From positions 62,001 through 126,000 of the forward strand of contig CAZIEW010000003.1 of assembly GCA_964538515.1 (NCBI GenBank): 64,000 bases of DNA, read 5' to 3'. The DNA is from CALBZH01 sp964538515. GTDB taxonomy: Bacteria; Desulfobacterota; Syntrophobacteria; Syntrophobacterales; Syntrophobacteraceae. The notes beneath the pieces are model-generated. The model did no database searches. It saw nothing but the letters and a program-made list of their open reading frames with translations, and was not told the origin of the DNA. Shown here piece by piece: positions 17,564 through 26,868 of this stretch (its first letter is position 1; every line of letters starts with the position of its first letter). A program made the translations under genes and the position numbers.

Positions 17564-18748
17564 ATGCCGCAGCCTACAATTTCCCCCCCAAAAGGCAAGG
17601 TCATCGTCTTCGGGATTCTGTTCTGGTACCCGCTCGCGGGGGTCACCTACCAGTTTCTGCATTACCTGCACGGTCTTCGGAGTCTTGGCTATGACGTCTA
17701 CTACATCGAGGATTCGGGACGCTGGATTTACAATCCCACCACGTTTGAGTTCTCCCCGGATGCGAGCGGTAACGTGGCTGCGATCGGTCCAATTCTCGAT
17801 CGCTATGGGTTCGGCGGCAAGTGGGCGTTTCGGGGAAGCTACCCAGGGGGACAGTGCTACGGCATGACGGAGGACCAGATCCTGAGGCTCTACCGTGAAG
17901 CCGACGCGTTCCTCAACGTGACGGCGTCTCAGGAGCTGCGAGAGGAGCACATGGTCTGCCCCCGGCGCATTTACGTCGAGTCCGACCCATTCGCCGTCCA
18001 GATTAAGGTCGCCGAAGGAGATCAAGCCACAATCGACGCCCTCGATGCGCACGACATTCATTTCAGCTTCGGGGAAAACCTCGGTCAGCCGGACTGCCAG
18101 GTCCCGGTCGAACGATACCACTGGCTGCCCACCCGACAGCCCGTGGCGCTCGAGCTCTGGGACAACCCTTTTCCACCGGACCCGGCAGCGCCTTACAGCA
18201 CCATCACCACGTGGCACAACAAGGGGAAAAACATCACGTTTCGCGGTGAAACGTATTACTGGACCAAAGACCGTGAGTTTCTGAAGTATCTGGAGCTTCC
18301 TCAGCGCCGGCCGGTCGGCTTCGAGCTTGCTGTGGTCGTGGAGGAAGACGTGGACCGGCTGCTGCGCTCCCACGGGTGGAGACTGACGCACTCCCTTCCG
18401 ATTTCAAGCGATGTGGACCGCTACAGGCAGTACATCCAGCGCTCACGCGGCGAGTTCACGGTCGCCAAGGACCAGGTCGTGAGGCCCAAGACGGGCTGGT
18501 TCAGTGACCGAAGCGCGAGCTACCTGGGGGCCGGGCGTCCGGTCATCACCGAAGAGACCGGATTCAGCAAATTCCTGCCTTCTGGAAGAGGACTTTTCGG
18601 ATTCAGCTCCATGGACGACGTGCTTGCCGCCGTGGACGCAATCGAATCGGATTATGAGGGTCATTGCCGCGCGGCCCGAGAGATCGCGGCCGAGTATTTT
18701 GCGGCCGAGAAGGTCCTCGGCAGTCTCATGGAGAGGGCTGGGCTGTGA
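17564..18748 (+). CDS. GT-B-like glycosyltransferase, paralogue 2
   Basis: A 394-residue paralogue of the preceding protein with the same order of motifs: GVTYQFLHYLHGLRSLGYDV, RRIYVESDPFAVQ, DIHFSFGENLG, YHWLPTRQPVALELWDN, and the C-terminal SASYLGAGRPVITEETGF with GRGLFGFSSMDD. No signal peptide or membrane span is seen. The two copies probably add successive or alternative sugars. The frame extends to 17453 and overlaps the previous gene, but the ATG at 17564 has GAGGGAG upstream. Its stop overlaps the GTG of the acyltransferase gene by four bases (GTGA), which indicates translational coupling. Confidence 0.72.
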   Translation: MPQPTISPPKGKVIVFGILFWYPLAGVTYQFLHYLHGLRSLGYDVYYIEDSGRWIYNPTTFEFSPDASGNVAAIGPILDRYGFGGKWAFRGSYPGGQCYGMTEDQILRLYREADAFLNVTASQELREEHMVCPRRIYVESDPFAVQIKVAEGDQATIDALDAHDIHFSFGENLGQPDCQVPVERYHWLPTRQPVALELWDNPFPPDPAAPYSTITTWHNKGKNITFRGETYYWTKDREFLKYLELPQRRPVGFELAVVVEEDVDRLLRSHGWRLTHSLPISSDVDRYRQYIQRSRGEFTVAKDQVVRPKTGWFSDRSASYLGAGRPVITEETGFSKFLPSGRGLFGFSSMDDVLAAVDAIESDYEGHCRAAREIAAEYFAAEKVLGSLMERAGL

Positions 18749-19950
18749 CCAAGGGCGTGCGGGAGCTGCCGCCGGGCTGCCCACCTTCCACCCAGACCTT
18801 CAGGCTGCTTTGGCTTGACGCCGTGAAAGGCGTGTCCATGCTCTGGATTGCCGTCTTTCATTGCTTTCTGGCGAGCGATACAGGCCATTACCCCTGGCCC
18901 CTCGATCTGCGACGAATCGTCACCTTTGTTCAGGAATGCGGGGCTTCGGGCTTACCGGCTATGGCCGGCTGCACGGTCGAAGCCCTGACTGCCGCGCTCT
19001 TTCAGCGCGGGCCTCAACCGGTCGGCGTTTTCATCCTCCTGAGCGGCTTCGGGCTGACCTATGGGCTGACGAGGACCGGAGAGCCCGAGGGGGGGTGGGG
19101 GCGCTGGTACGTCAGGCGACTGGTCCGGCTTTATCCCATGTATTGGATCGCCCACGTCGTCTATCTGATCTCACCGTTCGTTCACCGACAGGATCCTCTT
19201 GACTACCGCTTTCTCCTGAGCTTCCTCGGGGATCGGGTTATCCCGGTGGACAGGATCTTCTTTTACGTCAATCCTTCCTGGTGGTTTTTCGGGCTCTTGA
19301 TTGAGCTGTACCTCGTTTACCCGCTCCTTTACAAAGCCATGCGACGCTTCGGGCCGGCGAGATTCCTCGTCTTCTGCGGCCTTTTTACGGTTTTGAGCCG
19401 CTACGTGTTGTTCGGGGTGCTCGAGGCAAGCGGGAATTACGTGCAGGGCGCATTCTTTGGCGCGAGGCTTTGGGAGTTCGCTGTGGGAATGGCCGGAGCC
19501 GTGCTGTATCGCCGGCGGCCGAGTGCTGTGGAAGGAGGATTGTTTTCCCACCGCGGGCTCGTTGCGGGGGGCGTTATGTACGTTCTCGGCCTGTATGCCT
19601 ATCAGCCCAACTTTCTCTATGCGTTCAGTGACGGACTGGTGGGAACCGGGCTCTTCATCATCCTCGCCCATCTGATGCGCTGGTGTCTTTGCCGCGTCCC
19701 GAGGCTGGGCTCGCTGCTCACGACGGTCGGTGTTTACTCCTACGGGATCTTCTTGCTCCATCAGCCCTATGTGATCTACGTCGGCCAGAGACTTCGTGGG
19801 GTCCGTCTCCTCTATTTCACGGGGGCCGCCGCCCTTGCGATCGCTCTCATCGCAACGGGCTCGATCTTCGTCGAGCGTTACGTGAATCGAATCACTTCCA
19901 GGCTTCTGGAACGCTTCGAGCGACGTCCTTCCCGTTCGGTTCCGACATGA
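18745..19950 (+). CDS. Acyltransferase 3 family membrane protein
   Basis: A 401-residue integral membrane protein of the acyltransferase 3 family (OafA/NodX-like O-acyltransferases). Features are the N-terminal LLWLDAVKGVSMLWIAVFH, VFILLSGFGLTYG near residue 95, the membrane-proximal YVRRLVRLYPMYWIAH, and about ten hydrophobic segments ending in YGIFLLHQPYV. These enzymes acetylate or acylate sugars of surface glycans at the inner membrane. The GTG start at 18745 overlaps the upstream stop, so it is coupled to paralogue 2. It converges on the glycoside hydrolase gene with a 16-base gap. Confidence 0.88.
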   Translation: MTKGVRELPPGCPPSTQTFRLLWLDAVKGVSMLWIAVFHCFLASDTGHYPWPLDLRRIVTFVQECGASGLPAMAGCTVEALTAALFQRGPQPVGVFILLSGFGLTYGLTRTGEPEGGWGRWYVRRLVRLYPMYWIAHVVYLISPFVHRQDPLDYRFLLSFLGDRVIPVDRIFFYVNPSWWFFGLLIELYLVYPLLYKAMRRFGPARFLVFCGLFTVLSRYVLFGVLEASGNYVQGAFFGARLWEFAVGMAGAVLYRRRPSAVEGGLFSHRGLVAGGVMYVLGLYAYQPNFLYAFSDGLVGTGLFIILAHLMRWCLCRVPRLGSLLTTVGVYSYGIFLLHQPYVIYVGQRLRGVRLLYFTGAAALAIALIATGSIFVERYVNRITSRLLERFERRPSRSVPT

Positions 19951-19966
19951 GGGGATGCCGGCTGCT

Positions 19967-22003
19967 TCAGTCCGTCATCGAACGTTTGGCTTCCGGCCCT
20001 TTCGACTGGTAGCCTGGCAGGGAATCCTGGAGGACGACCTCCCTCAGAACCGCCGGCCCTTTAGGATGGTCTTGAATCCCATTTGATGCCCATCCCATCG
20101 TGAGCTCATGGAAGTAATTGGTCATGGCCACGTTCATGCGAAGCCTGGTTCCCGGCTTGAAGCGTTCGAGGCCGAACATCTCACTTGGGAAAAACGCTTC
20201 CAAGTGCATGTGGGGAAGAGACTTGCTCAACCGCTGGACTCGACCAGCGGTCCCCATTTCCTGAGCAGGCTTGCCGTCGACCACCTCAAACAGTCTCGGT
20301 TTCACGTCGAACCCGTCGGGGAGGGCCGGGGCCGGCTCCGGAACGAGGTAGATCGCATACTCGTGCCGGGCTCCGTTTGCTTCGAGAAAGAAGTGGAGCT
20401 GGAATGCCTCGGAAAGCGGGAATTCACCCTGATAGTCAAGGAAATCGGGGTCGAAATAGGTGTTCGAGATGCTGGCCAGGTAAAGGCCTTCCGGCGCCCA
20501 GGCCAAGTGAATGTCCCCGAAAGGCACATAAGGCTCGGGAGCCTGGAGATCCGTAACCCGCGTGGCCGCCTTATCCCAGTCCAGCAGGGTCTGGTCCGAG
20601 ACGTTGATGGGCTTTCGTGTGCGGGCGATCGGAGCCGGAAGAACCTCTCCCGAGGTTGAAGCCCTGCGAAGGGATGGTCTTTGAGCGGCGGCGGTGCTGA
20701 GGCTCTGCTCATGGATTCGGTCCAGCAGGGCATTGTTCTGCTGAAATGCCGCGATGACTTCTTCATAGGGCCTGTTTGCGGTGTCGATGAGGCCCATGTT
20801 GTAGTCCTCGCCATCCTCACGACCCCCGAACGGCTCGTCGCAATACTGGAACCAGTGCGCCCCGACAACGTTGGGGAATGCCGCGAAGCTCCTGATAGCC
20901 TGGGTCAGCCCTGCCGCGCGCTCGGCCTGGGTTTGAACGGTCATGAGGTGGCCGGGCTTCGGATGCTGGTTACGGGCCGTCTCATTCTTGTTCCCGGTTC
21001 GGTTCTCCTCGGCGGCAAAGAAAAATTCCGTGATCATGACCGGTTTGCCGGTGAGCCGCCTGAGGCCTTCAAAGTAATAGGGAGCCACCCAGCCATCCTG
21101 ACTGTCCACGTTGTAATTGGTGGAGACCACATCGATGCTGTCGCCAATGGCCCGCACAGCATCCTGATGATAATAGAGGGGGAGGCGGTCTCCGAGGACA
21201 AGGGCTTCCGGGTGCGCTTTCCGGAGCGTACGGTACATCAGATCGTAGTAGTGGCGTGCGCAGAGGTACGTGAACCGGTCGACCACGTGGATACCGCGGC
21301 CTCCCGGGCGGAGTTTGAGCTTGGCGCCGGCTTGCTTGAGGTCTTCGAAGGAGGAGATGTGTCCCTGAGGAGCCCAGTCAGCCAGGAAACGGTTCCAGTC
21401 GCCGGCGTATTGGTCGAATAGAACCTGCCAGAGCACCCGCTTCGTGTGGTTCTCCCAACCCTTGCCCAGATACCAGACAAAGAGGGCCGAATTCCACCAA
21501 CCCACCTCGTTGTCGGAAAAGTATCCGACCAGCCGCTTGTCCCCTTGGAAAGGAGCGGTGAGCCGCCTGGCGGTTTCCAGTGCCGTGGCTTCCATGGCCG
21601 GGTCGAACGGGTCGAACCAGTGGAATTTGGAATTCCGACCCAGCTCGATGTCGACCATGAGGGGCAAGTCAATCAGCGGGGACGGATCCGACCAGCCGCC
21701 CCGGGTGTTGAATCCCCAGCCAGCAAGCTGCCGCCCGACGGCGCTGCGCCACGAATCCGCGGAAGAAAAGAAATTGCCCCAGTAGAAGGCCTTCTTTTGG
21801 TGGCTTCGGTCACTCTCCTTTCCGCTGTCGATGAAATTGACGCCTTTGGAATAAAAGGGGCGTCCGTCCGGAGTGAAGAGCCAGTGTATTCCGTCAATTT
21901 GAGCCACCTTCCACGACGTGGCTCGGGCAACCGTTTCGCTTGTTGCGAAGGCGACGCTCGCCAGAAAGCACAGAAATGCAAGCGCCGTAAAGAATCGTTT
22001 CAT
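19967..22003 (-). CDS. Secreted glycoside hydrolase (clan GH-A, agarase-like) with C-terminal binding domain
   Basis: A 678-residue protein with a signal peptide (MKRFFTALAFLCFLASVAFA). Residues 30-430 look like a TIM-barrel glycosidase: YSKGVNFID, GWGFNTRGGW, the acid/base candidate in FSDNEVGWW (Glu166) and the nucleophile candidate in VMITEFFFAAE (Glu326). From about 480 on, a beta-rich segment (GDIHLAWAPEGLYLASISNT) resembles CBM9/DOMON-type carbohydrate-binding domains. The start at 22003 follows AAGGA. It is the last of three minus-strand genes, 24 bases after the deacetylase. It probably trims or remodels the glycan made by the neighbouring enzymes; the substrate is not known. Confidence 0.78.
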   Translation of the reverse strand: MKRFFTALAFLCFLASVAFATSETVARATSWKVAQIDGIHWLFTPDGRPFYSKGVNFIDSGKESDRSHQKKAFYWGNFFSSADSWRSAVGRQLAGWGFNTRGGWSDPSPLIDLPLMVDIELGRNSKFHWFDPFDPAMEATALETARRLTAPFQGDKRLVGYFSDNEVGWWNSALFVWYLGKGWENHTKRVLWQVLFDQYAGDWNRFLADWAPQGHISSFEDLKQAGAKLKLRPGGRGIHVVDRFTYLCARHYYDLMYRTLRKAHPEALVLGDRLPLYYHQDAVRAIGDSIDVVSTNYNVDSQDGWVAPYYFEGLRRLTGKPVMITEFFFAAEENRTGNKNETARNQHPKPGHLMTVQTQAERAAGLTQAIRSFAAFPNVVGAHWFQYCDEPFGGREDGEDYNMGLIDTANRPYEEVIAAFQQNNALLDRIHEQSLSTAAAQRPSLRRASTSGEVLPAPIARTRKPINVSDQTLLDWDKAATRVTDLQAPEPYVPFGDIHLAWAPEGLYLASISNTYFDPDFLDYQGEFPLSEAFQLHFFLEANGARHEYAIYLVPEPAPALPDGFDVKPRLFEVVDGKPAQEMGTAGRVQRLSKSLPHMHLEAFFPSEMFGLERFKPGTRLRMNVAMTNYFHELTMGWASNGIQDHPKGPAVLREVVLQDSLPGYQSKGPEAKRSMTD

Positions 22004-22027
22004 CGTGTATCCTTGTGACGGCGGTCG

Positions 22028-23170
22028 TCAACTGCTCGATCGTCCGAATCGAGCCGCATACTCGCTCGGGAGGGTGTTGACCTCCGTAGGTCCTAGTCTG
22101 CCGAAGTATTCATAGTGGTTCAGAAAAATCTTGAAGAAACCTCCGAGCGGCCCCGCCTGGGAGTCATGGGCCCGCAATGCCCGCTCTTTGGCTTCAAGCT
22201 CTCGGGATGTCATCGCAAAGGTTAGCCATTCGGTGTTGGAGAGGCTGTTCTCGCCGGTATGGGATCCACCGATTCCGGCACGGCCGGCCCGGTTCATCCA
22301 CGCACTCTTATGGGTGGGGTAGTCCGGGTAATGGACGAGGTAGCTGAACACTTGAATGTTGTCGAAGGGGGCTTGCCCGGATTCCCTCAGCTTGCGAATG
22401 GCCTCCAGGACAAATACTCCCGTCGTGCAATGGTCGGGGTGCAGATCCCTTGGATCCGGAAGAACGATCCAATCGGGCGCAAACTCCAGGATGGCCCGGA
22501 GAATCTGGTTCTCCAATCCGGCGCCCGAATAGCTGACATAACGCCAGAAACTGCTCTTGTAGCGGGCATGATCGAACTGGGTGTGCGGCGATGTGTAGGG
22601 TTTCTGAGACGACCAGTGATCCATCCACAAATCATCGATGCCATCATCGGGAAACCCCAGAAAGATGGCATCTTCGGGCTCGAGTCCCATCTCCGCCACT
22701 GCCTGCTGGGCCTCACGCTGCCGCTGCACGCCGTAGACGATGAAGTCCTCCGAAGTGGCGGCTTTCTGGTTGTTTTGGAGCCGCACACCGTCCAGATAGC
22801 CATCGCCGTTGGTCACGAAGACCACCTTGGCCTTTCCTTCCTTCTGCACCACCCGTTGGATAAGACCGGCAGCGCCGATGGCCTCGTCGTCAGGGTGGGG
22901 CGCGAACACCATGAGGCGGATTTGTGGCGGGACGCGCAGCAGCGTCGTGCGAGGCTGCGCCTGAGCCGGCTGTGGGGCCGTCTGGCTTTTGGTGGACTGA
23001 AGAGCCAGAAGCGCACCGGGCTTGAGCGACCGGACTGGGGGAGCCGTGCTCGGGATTGAACGCTTCCCCGTTTGATCCTGGGAGCTTCCGTTCGTCTGAG
23101 CCGCGCACGGGAAGGTGGACAGGATGACACTTGCGAAGACCATGGCGGTCCATTGAAGAAAACGCTGCAC
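22028..23170 (-). CDS. Exported PIG-L/LmbE-type deacetylase
   Basis: A 380-residue protein with an N-terminal signal-like segment (VQRFLQWTAMVFASVILS), a Pro/Gln-rich linker to about residue 80, then a PIG-L domain. The zinc motif APHPDDEAIGA (His92, Asp94, Asp95) and the distal DLHPDHCTTGVF are intact. The family removes N-acetyl groups from GlcNAc-containing substrates. Here the site is probably the periplasm or envelope, which is less common than cytosolic members. The start is a GTG at 23170 after AAGGGAAT; an ATG at 23143 would also keep the signal. It lies between the exporter and hydrolase genes. Confidence 0.84.
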   Translation of the reverse strand: MQRFLQWTAMVFASVILSTFPCAAQTNGSSQDQTGKRSIPSTAPPVRSLKPGALLALQSTKSQTAPQPAQAQPRTTLLRVPPQIRLMVFAPHPDDEAIGAAGLIQRVVQKEGKAKVVFVTNGDGYLDGVRLQNNQKAATSEDFIVYGVQRQREAQQAVAEMGLEPEDAIFLGFPDDGIDDLWMDHWSSQKPYTSPHTQFDHARYKSSFWRYVSYSGAGLENQILRAILEFAPDWIVLPDPRDLHPDHCTTGVFVLEAIRKLRESGQAPFDNIQVFSYLVHYPDYPTHKSAWMNRAGRAGIGGSHTGENSLSNTEWLTFAMTSRELEAKERALRAHDSQAGPLGGFFKIFLNHYEYFGRLGPTEVNTLPSEYAARFGRSSS

Positions 23171-23429
23171 AGCTGGTGATTCCCTTTGTGGTGGGTTAAG
23201 GCCAGTCTAAAAGGAGGATCGACGCCAGCATAGTCCTCCAGATCGTCGTTGCCATGAAGCAACTTCTGGGCCAAAGCAGGATGATGTGTCGGGAGTGCGT
23301 GTCGTGACGAGAGGACCGCATGGGTAGGGCGCATTATAGGTGAATCACGGTCTGCATGGAAATGAAAAATAGGCAAAGGCAACCCTCACGCCATTCCACC
23401 GGCTTGTCTCGCGTTGTTTTGCATCGGGC

Positions 23430-25208
23430 TCAGCCGTTTATCACGCTCTCGGCGTCCTCCTCCAAGCTGAATTGGGTGCGGTACAAGCTTGCAAACGGCC
23501 CCTTGCCCTGCACCAGTTGCTCGAAGGATCCCTGCTCCACGATTTCTCCTTCGCGCAGAACGATGATCAGGTCGGCCCGTCGGACCGTGGAGAGTCTGTG
23601 GGCGATAATGAACGTGGTGCGTCCGGCGGTCAGGCGGTTCAGGCCCTCCATGATGGACGCTTCTGTCTCCGCATCCACCGAGGAGGTGGGCTCGTCCAGA
23701 ATGAGGATCGGCGCATTGCGCAAGATGGCACGGGCAATGGTGATGCGCTGCCGCTCGCCTTCGGAGAGCGTTGCGCCCTGCTCCCCTACGATCGTGTCAT
23801 ACTGCTCCGGCAGCCGCATGATGGAATCGTGGATCCTGGCTAGTTTCGCCGCGGTGGTGATCTCCTCCATGGATGCATCCGGCCGGCCATAGGCCACGTT
23901 TTCTCGAACGCTGATCGGGAACACCAGCGGCGGTTGAAGGACCATGCCAATCTGCTGGCGGAGGGATTTGAGCTGAAACTCGCGCACGTCAACCCCATCA
24001 ATAAGGACTCGCCCCGACAAGGGGTCGTAGAAGCGGGGCAAGAGGCTCAGAAGCGTCGACTTCCCCACGCCGGTCGGCCCTACGATGGCGACCGTCTGTC
24101 CCGCCTTGACATGGAGGTCCACTCGCTTCAGCACCGGCTGTTCTGGCACATAATGGAATGAAACGCTCTCGAACAGGATGTCGCCTTTGGCGCCTGACTT
24201 GGAGAACGAGCGTGTCCCTTCGACGAGATCTCTCTCCACGTCCAGGATCTCAAAGGCTCTCTCAACTCCTACCTTCGCGCCCTGGAGCAATCCCCACGTC
24301 TGGCTGATGGTGTTGATGGGGGCATAGAGCGACGCCAGGTAGGTCGTGAAAACGATGATTTCGCCAACGGTGAGCGTCCCTGAAAGGACGTGCTTCGCAC
24401 CGACCCACACGACGAGGGCTGTGCCGACGGCCATGACCACATTGATCACGCCGGAATAGAAGGTCTGCAGGGTATACAACCGCAGACTGGCGCCGAGGCT
24501 GTCTCGACTGGCGGTCATGAACTTGCGGTGCTCTTCCTCTTCTTTCGTGAAGGCCTGGATGATGCGCATGGACGACATGGCCCGCTGCACCACCGAGTAC
24601 ACTTCGCTTTCCTGCTGTCGAGCGTCCATGGCCGCCTTGGAAATCCTGCCGCTCATCAGAGAAATCGAGAGGAATAAGATCGGGCACACCGTGAGGGCCA
24701 GCACAGTAAGAACCCAGTCGATGCGCACCATGATCACGAACATGCCACCGAGAAGAAGCAGGGCCGTCACGATGGGAAACAGCCCATTCATGGTAAGGCT
24801 TTGAATGGCATAGGTGTCCGCCGTGACCCGGTACATCAGGTCCCCAACCTGGCGCCGGTTGTGAAAAGCCAGGGACATGCGCTGCAGGTGGCTGTAAAGG
24901 TCTCGTCGCAGGTCGTTCACCATCTTCTGACCGATCTTGATCGTCGTGAAATTGTTGAGCACGGTGAGACCGCCCAAAAACAAATAGATCATAACCAAGC
25001 CCAGACAGGTGATGAGAAGCACCGCCGCCTTGTCGAAAGCCCCTTCAAACCCCCACGGCAGGGGCTTGTCGGCGAGCACATGGTCGATGATCAGCTTGAG
25101 GGGCCAGGGCTTCAAGAGCTCGCACGCACTGATGAGAAACACTTGAGTCAGTGCGAAAATGAACGGCCACATGTACGGTCGCAAATAAGGAAAGACTCTG
25201 CGTATCAT
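23430..25208 (-). CDS. ABC exporter, fused membrane and ATPase domains (MsbA-like)
   Basis: A 592-residue half-transporter. Six membrane segments occupy about residues 1-310. The ATPase has Walker A GPTGVGKSTLL, a signature LSEGERQRI in which Gly is replaced by Glu (LSGG becomes LSEG), Walker B ILILDEPTSSVD and the switch His in IIAHRLSTV. It would export a lipid-linked or free glycan, or a peptide or drug. Its place beside a deacetylase, a glycosidase and glycosyltransferases suggests glycan or lipid export. It is the first gene of the minus-strand group, with a 259-base gap before the deacetylase gene. Confidence 0.88.
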   Translation of the reverse strand: MIRRVFPYLRPYMWPFIFALTQVFLISACELLKPWPLKLIIDHVLADKPLPWGFEGAFDKAAVLLITCLGLVMIYLFLGGLTVLNNFTTIKIGQKMVNDLRRDLYSHLQRMSLAFHNRRQVGDLMYRVTADTYAIQSLTMNGLFPIVTALLLLGGMFVIMVRIDWVLTVLALTVCPILFLSISLMSGRISKAAMDARQQESEVYSVVQRAMSSMRIIQAFTKEEEEHRKFMTASRDSLGASLRLYTLQTFYSGVINVVMAVGTALVVWVGAKHVLSGTLTVGEIIVFTTYLASLYAPINTISQTWGLLQGAKVGVERAFEILDVERDLVEGTRSFSKSGAKGDILFESVSFHYVPEQPVLKRVDLHVKAGQTVAIVGPTGVGKSTLLSLLPRFYDPLSGRVLIDGVDVREFQLKSLRQQIGMVLQPPLVFPISVRENVAYGRPDASMEEITTAAKLARIHDSIMRLPEQYDTIVGEQGATLSEGERQRITIARAILRNAPILILDEPTSSVDAETEASIMEGLNRLTAGRTTFIIAHRLSTVRRADLIIVLREGEIVEQGSFEQLVQGKGPFASLYRTQFSLEEDAESVING

Positions 25209-25866
25209 CTGTCGTCACTTTGTTCGAAGACACTGCAAGAAGAGCCTCCGGCATCGAGACAGCCGGATTCATTTAGTCTCCTGGTATCCGTGAAATCGTG
25301 GGTCTTTTAGCTCATGCCGCCTTCTGAATCAACAGAAAGGCTCCCTGAGCCCTAAGCCGTGAGCCCTGGGAGCCCGGCAAGTGGCCCGGACCAAAAGCAA
25401 AGGTCGTGCCGATGCCCCAAGCCAGCCTTCGTTGCAGCTGGATTCGGTCGTAGACTTGATGGACGGCAGGTGCTTGCATGGAAGTCTTCTCGATCAATTC
25501 GATCGGTGGGAGGATCCGGTTACGATAAGTGATCATGCCGAGGTCGGGCCCGGTCAAATTGGTAACCGCAGGGTCGCAACGAGAGCGGGGAGGAAACGTT
25601 TCGGTCCTGCCAGATTGAGGTGGGGTGAGCGACGAAGCCTCTCCCGGTCAAGGGGTGGTCCGGGTCGGCATCGATCCTGCAAAGCCCGTCCGCCCGGCGG
25701 TGACAGCGGCCTCGCCGTGCCGGGTACATACCAATTGTCAAATGAGGGAGTATGCATTAGATTAGCGTCATTTATGGTCGCGATTAAAATGTGTAGGTTT
25801 TTCGGATGCCTGCGCTATCTTCATGCGGGTTAGCCCCCCTTACCAGTTCACAGTGAAAGGAGCTCC
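25209..25866. other. 658-base intergenic region without a supported gene
   Basis: This lies between divergent genes (ABC exporter, minus; UDP-glucuronate decarboxylase, plus). Open frames at 25312-25557 (minus) and 25381-25833 (plus) lack family features and ribosome sites. Base use changes sharply: 25730-25800 is A+T-rich, as expected for a promoter of the decarboxylase gene. A decayed gene cannot be excluded. Confidence 0.5.
25847..25857. promoter_or_regulatory. 11-bp palindrome before the UXS gene
   Basis: TTCAC-A-GTGAA is a perfect palindrome that ends just before the AAAGGAG ribosome site of the gene starting at 25867. It could be an operator or a small stem hiding the ribosome site; no regulator is known for it and it may be chance. 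Confidence 0.2.
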
Positions 25867-26829
25867 ATGCATCTTCGCAAACGATGTGCAGTAACAGGCG
25901 GTGCCGGCTTCTTGGGCTCGCACCTGTGCGAGCGTCTCCTGCAAGAAGGTTACGATGTTCTCTGCCTGGACAACTTCTATACCGGCAGCAAGCGCAACAT
26001 TCTGCATCTCATGAACAATCCCTATTTCGAGCTCTATCGGCATGACATCACCTACCCTCTCTACGTGGAGGTGGACGAGATTTACAATCTGGCCTGCCCG
26101 GCTTCTCCTATTCACTATCAGAACGATCCGGTCCAGACGACCAAGGTGAACGTTCATGGGTCGATCAACATGCTGGGGCTGGCCAAGCGTCTCAAGGCCA
26201 AGATCATGCAGGCATCGACTTCGGAAGTGTACGGGGATCCCAAGGTCCACCCGCAGACGGAAGCGTATTGGGGACACGTGAATCCGATTGGAAGACGGTC
26301 CTGTTACGATGAGGGCAAACGCTGCGCGGAGACGCTCTTTTTCGATTATCACCGGCAGCATGGGCTGAAGATCAAGGTGGCGCGGATTTTTAACACCTAC
26401 GGACCGCGCATGCACCCGAACGACGGCCGGGTTGTGTCCAATTTCATCGTGCAGGCCCTCAATAACGACCCCATCACCATCTACGGGGATGGCAGCCAGA
26501 CGCGCTCGTTCTGCTACGTGGACGACTTGGTCGAAGGGTTCATCCGGCTCATGCGCACCCAGGATTCCTTCACCGGTCCCGTCAATCTCGGGAACCCGGG
26601 AGAGTTCACCATCGCCGAGCTCGCCGAGAAAGTTCGCCAGATGACCGGAAGCAAATCCGAGCTGATCCGAAAGCCGCTGCCTCAAGATGACCCGATCATG
26701 CGCAAACCGGATATCTCCCTGGCGCAGGAGGTTTTGAAGTGGGAGCCTAAGGTGCCTTTGGACGAAGGGCTGCGCAAGACGATCGATTATTTCGACGATC
26801 TGCTTCGCTCGGGGAACGCTGCTGACTAG
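25867..26829 (+). CDS. UDP-glucuronate decarboxylase (UDP-xylose synthase) type epimerase
   Basis: A 320-residue extended short-chain dehydrogenase. It has the NAD-binding TGGAGFLGSHL (10-20), DNFYTGSKRNI, NLACPASPIHYQ, the STSEVYGDP loop, catalytic Tyr147/Lys151 in SCYDEGKR and GPRMHPNDGRVVSNF. These are typical of UXS, which oxidises and decarboxylates UDP-glucuronate to UDP-xylose. Other NDP-sugar epimerases share the fold, but the SPIHYQ and YDEGKR pattern favours UXS. The start follows AAAGGAG. It probably supplies a pentose donor for the neighbouring glycosyltransferases, though it is transcribed separately. Confidence 0.9.
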   Translation: MHLRKRCAVTGGAGFLGSHLCERLLQEGYDVLCLDNFYTGSKRNILHLMNNPYFELYRHDITYPLYVEVDEIYNLACPASPIHYQNDPVQTTKVNVHGSINMLGLAKRLKAKIMQASTSEVYGDPKVHPQTEAYWGHVNPIGRRSCYDEGKRCAETLFFDYHRQHGLKIKVARIFNTYGPRMHPNDGRVVSNFIVQALNNDPITIYGDGSQTRSFCYVDDLVEGFIRLMRTQDSFTGPVNLGNPGEFTIAELAEKVRQMTGSKSELIRKPLPQDDPIMRKPDISLAQEVLKWEPKVPLDEGLRKTIDYFDDLLRSGNAAD

Positions 26830-26868
26830 ACCCGCACCGAACGATTCGATGTGAGAGAGCGAAAGACC

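Noticed and set aside
25312..25833. Two opposite-strand frames of 81 and 150 codons
   Set aside because: No domain, signal or ribosome site; composition is like shadow frames. A decayed gene is possible but not supported.
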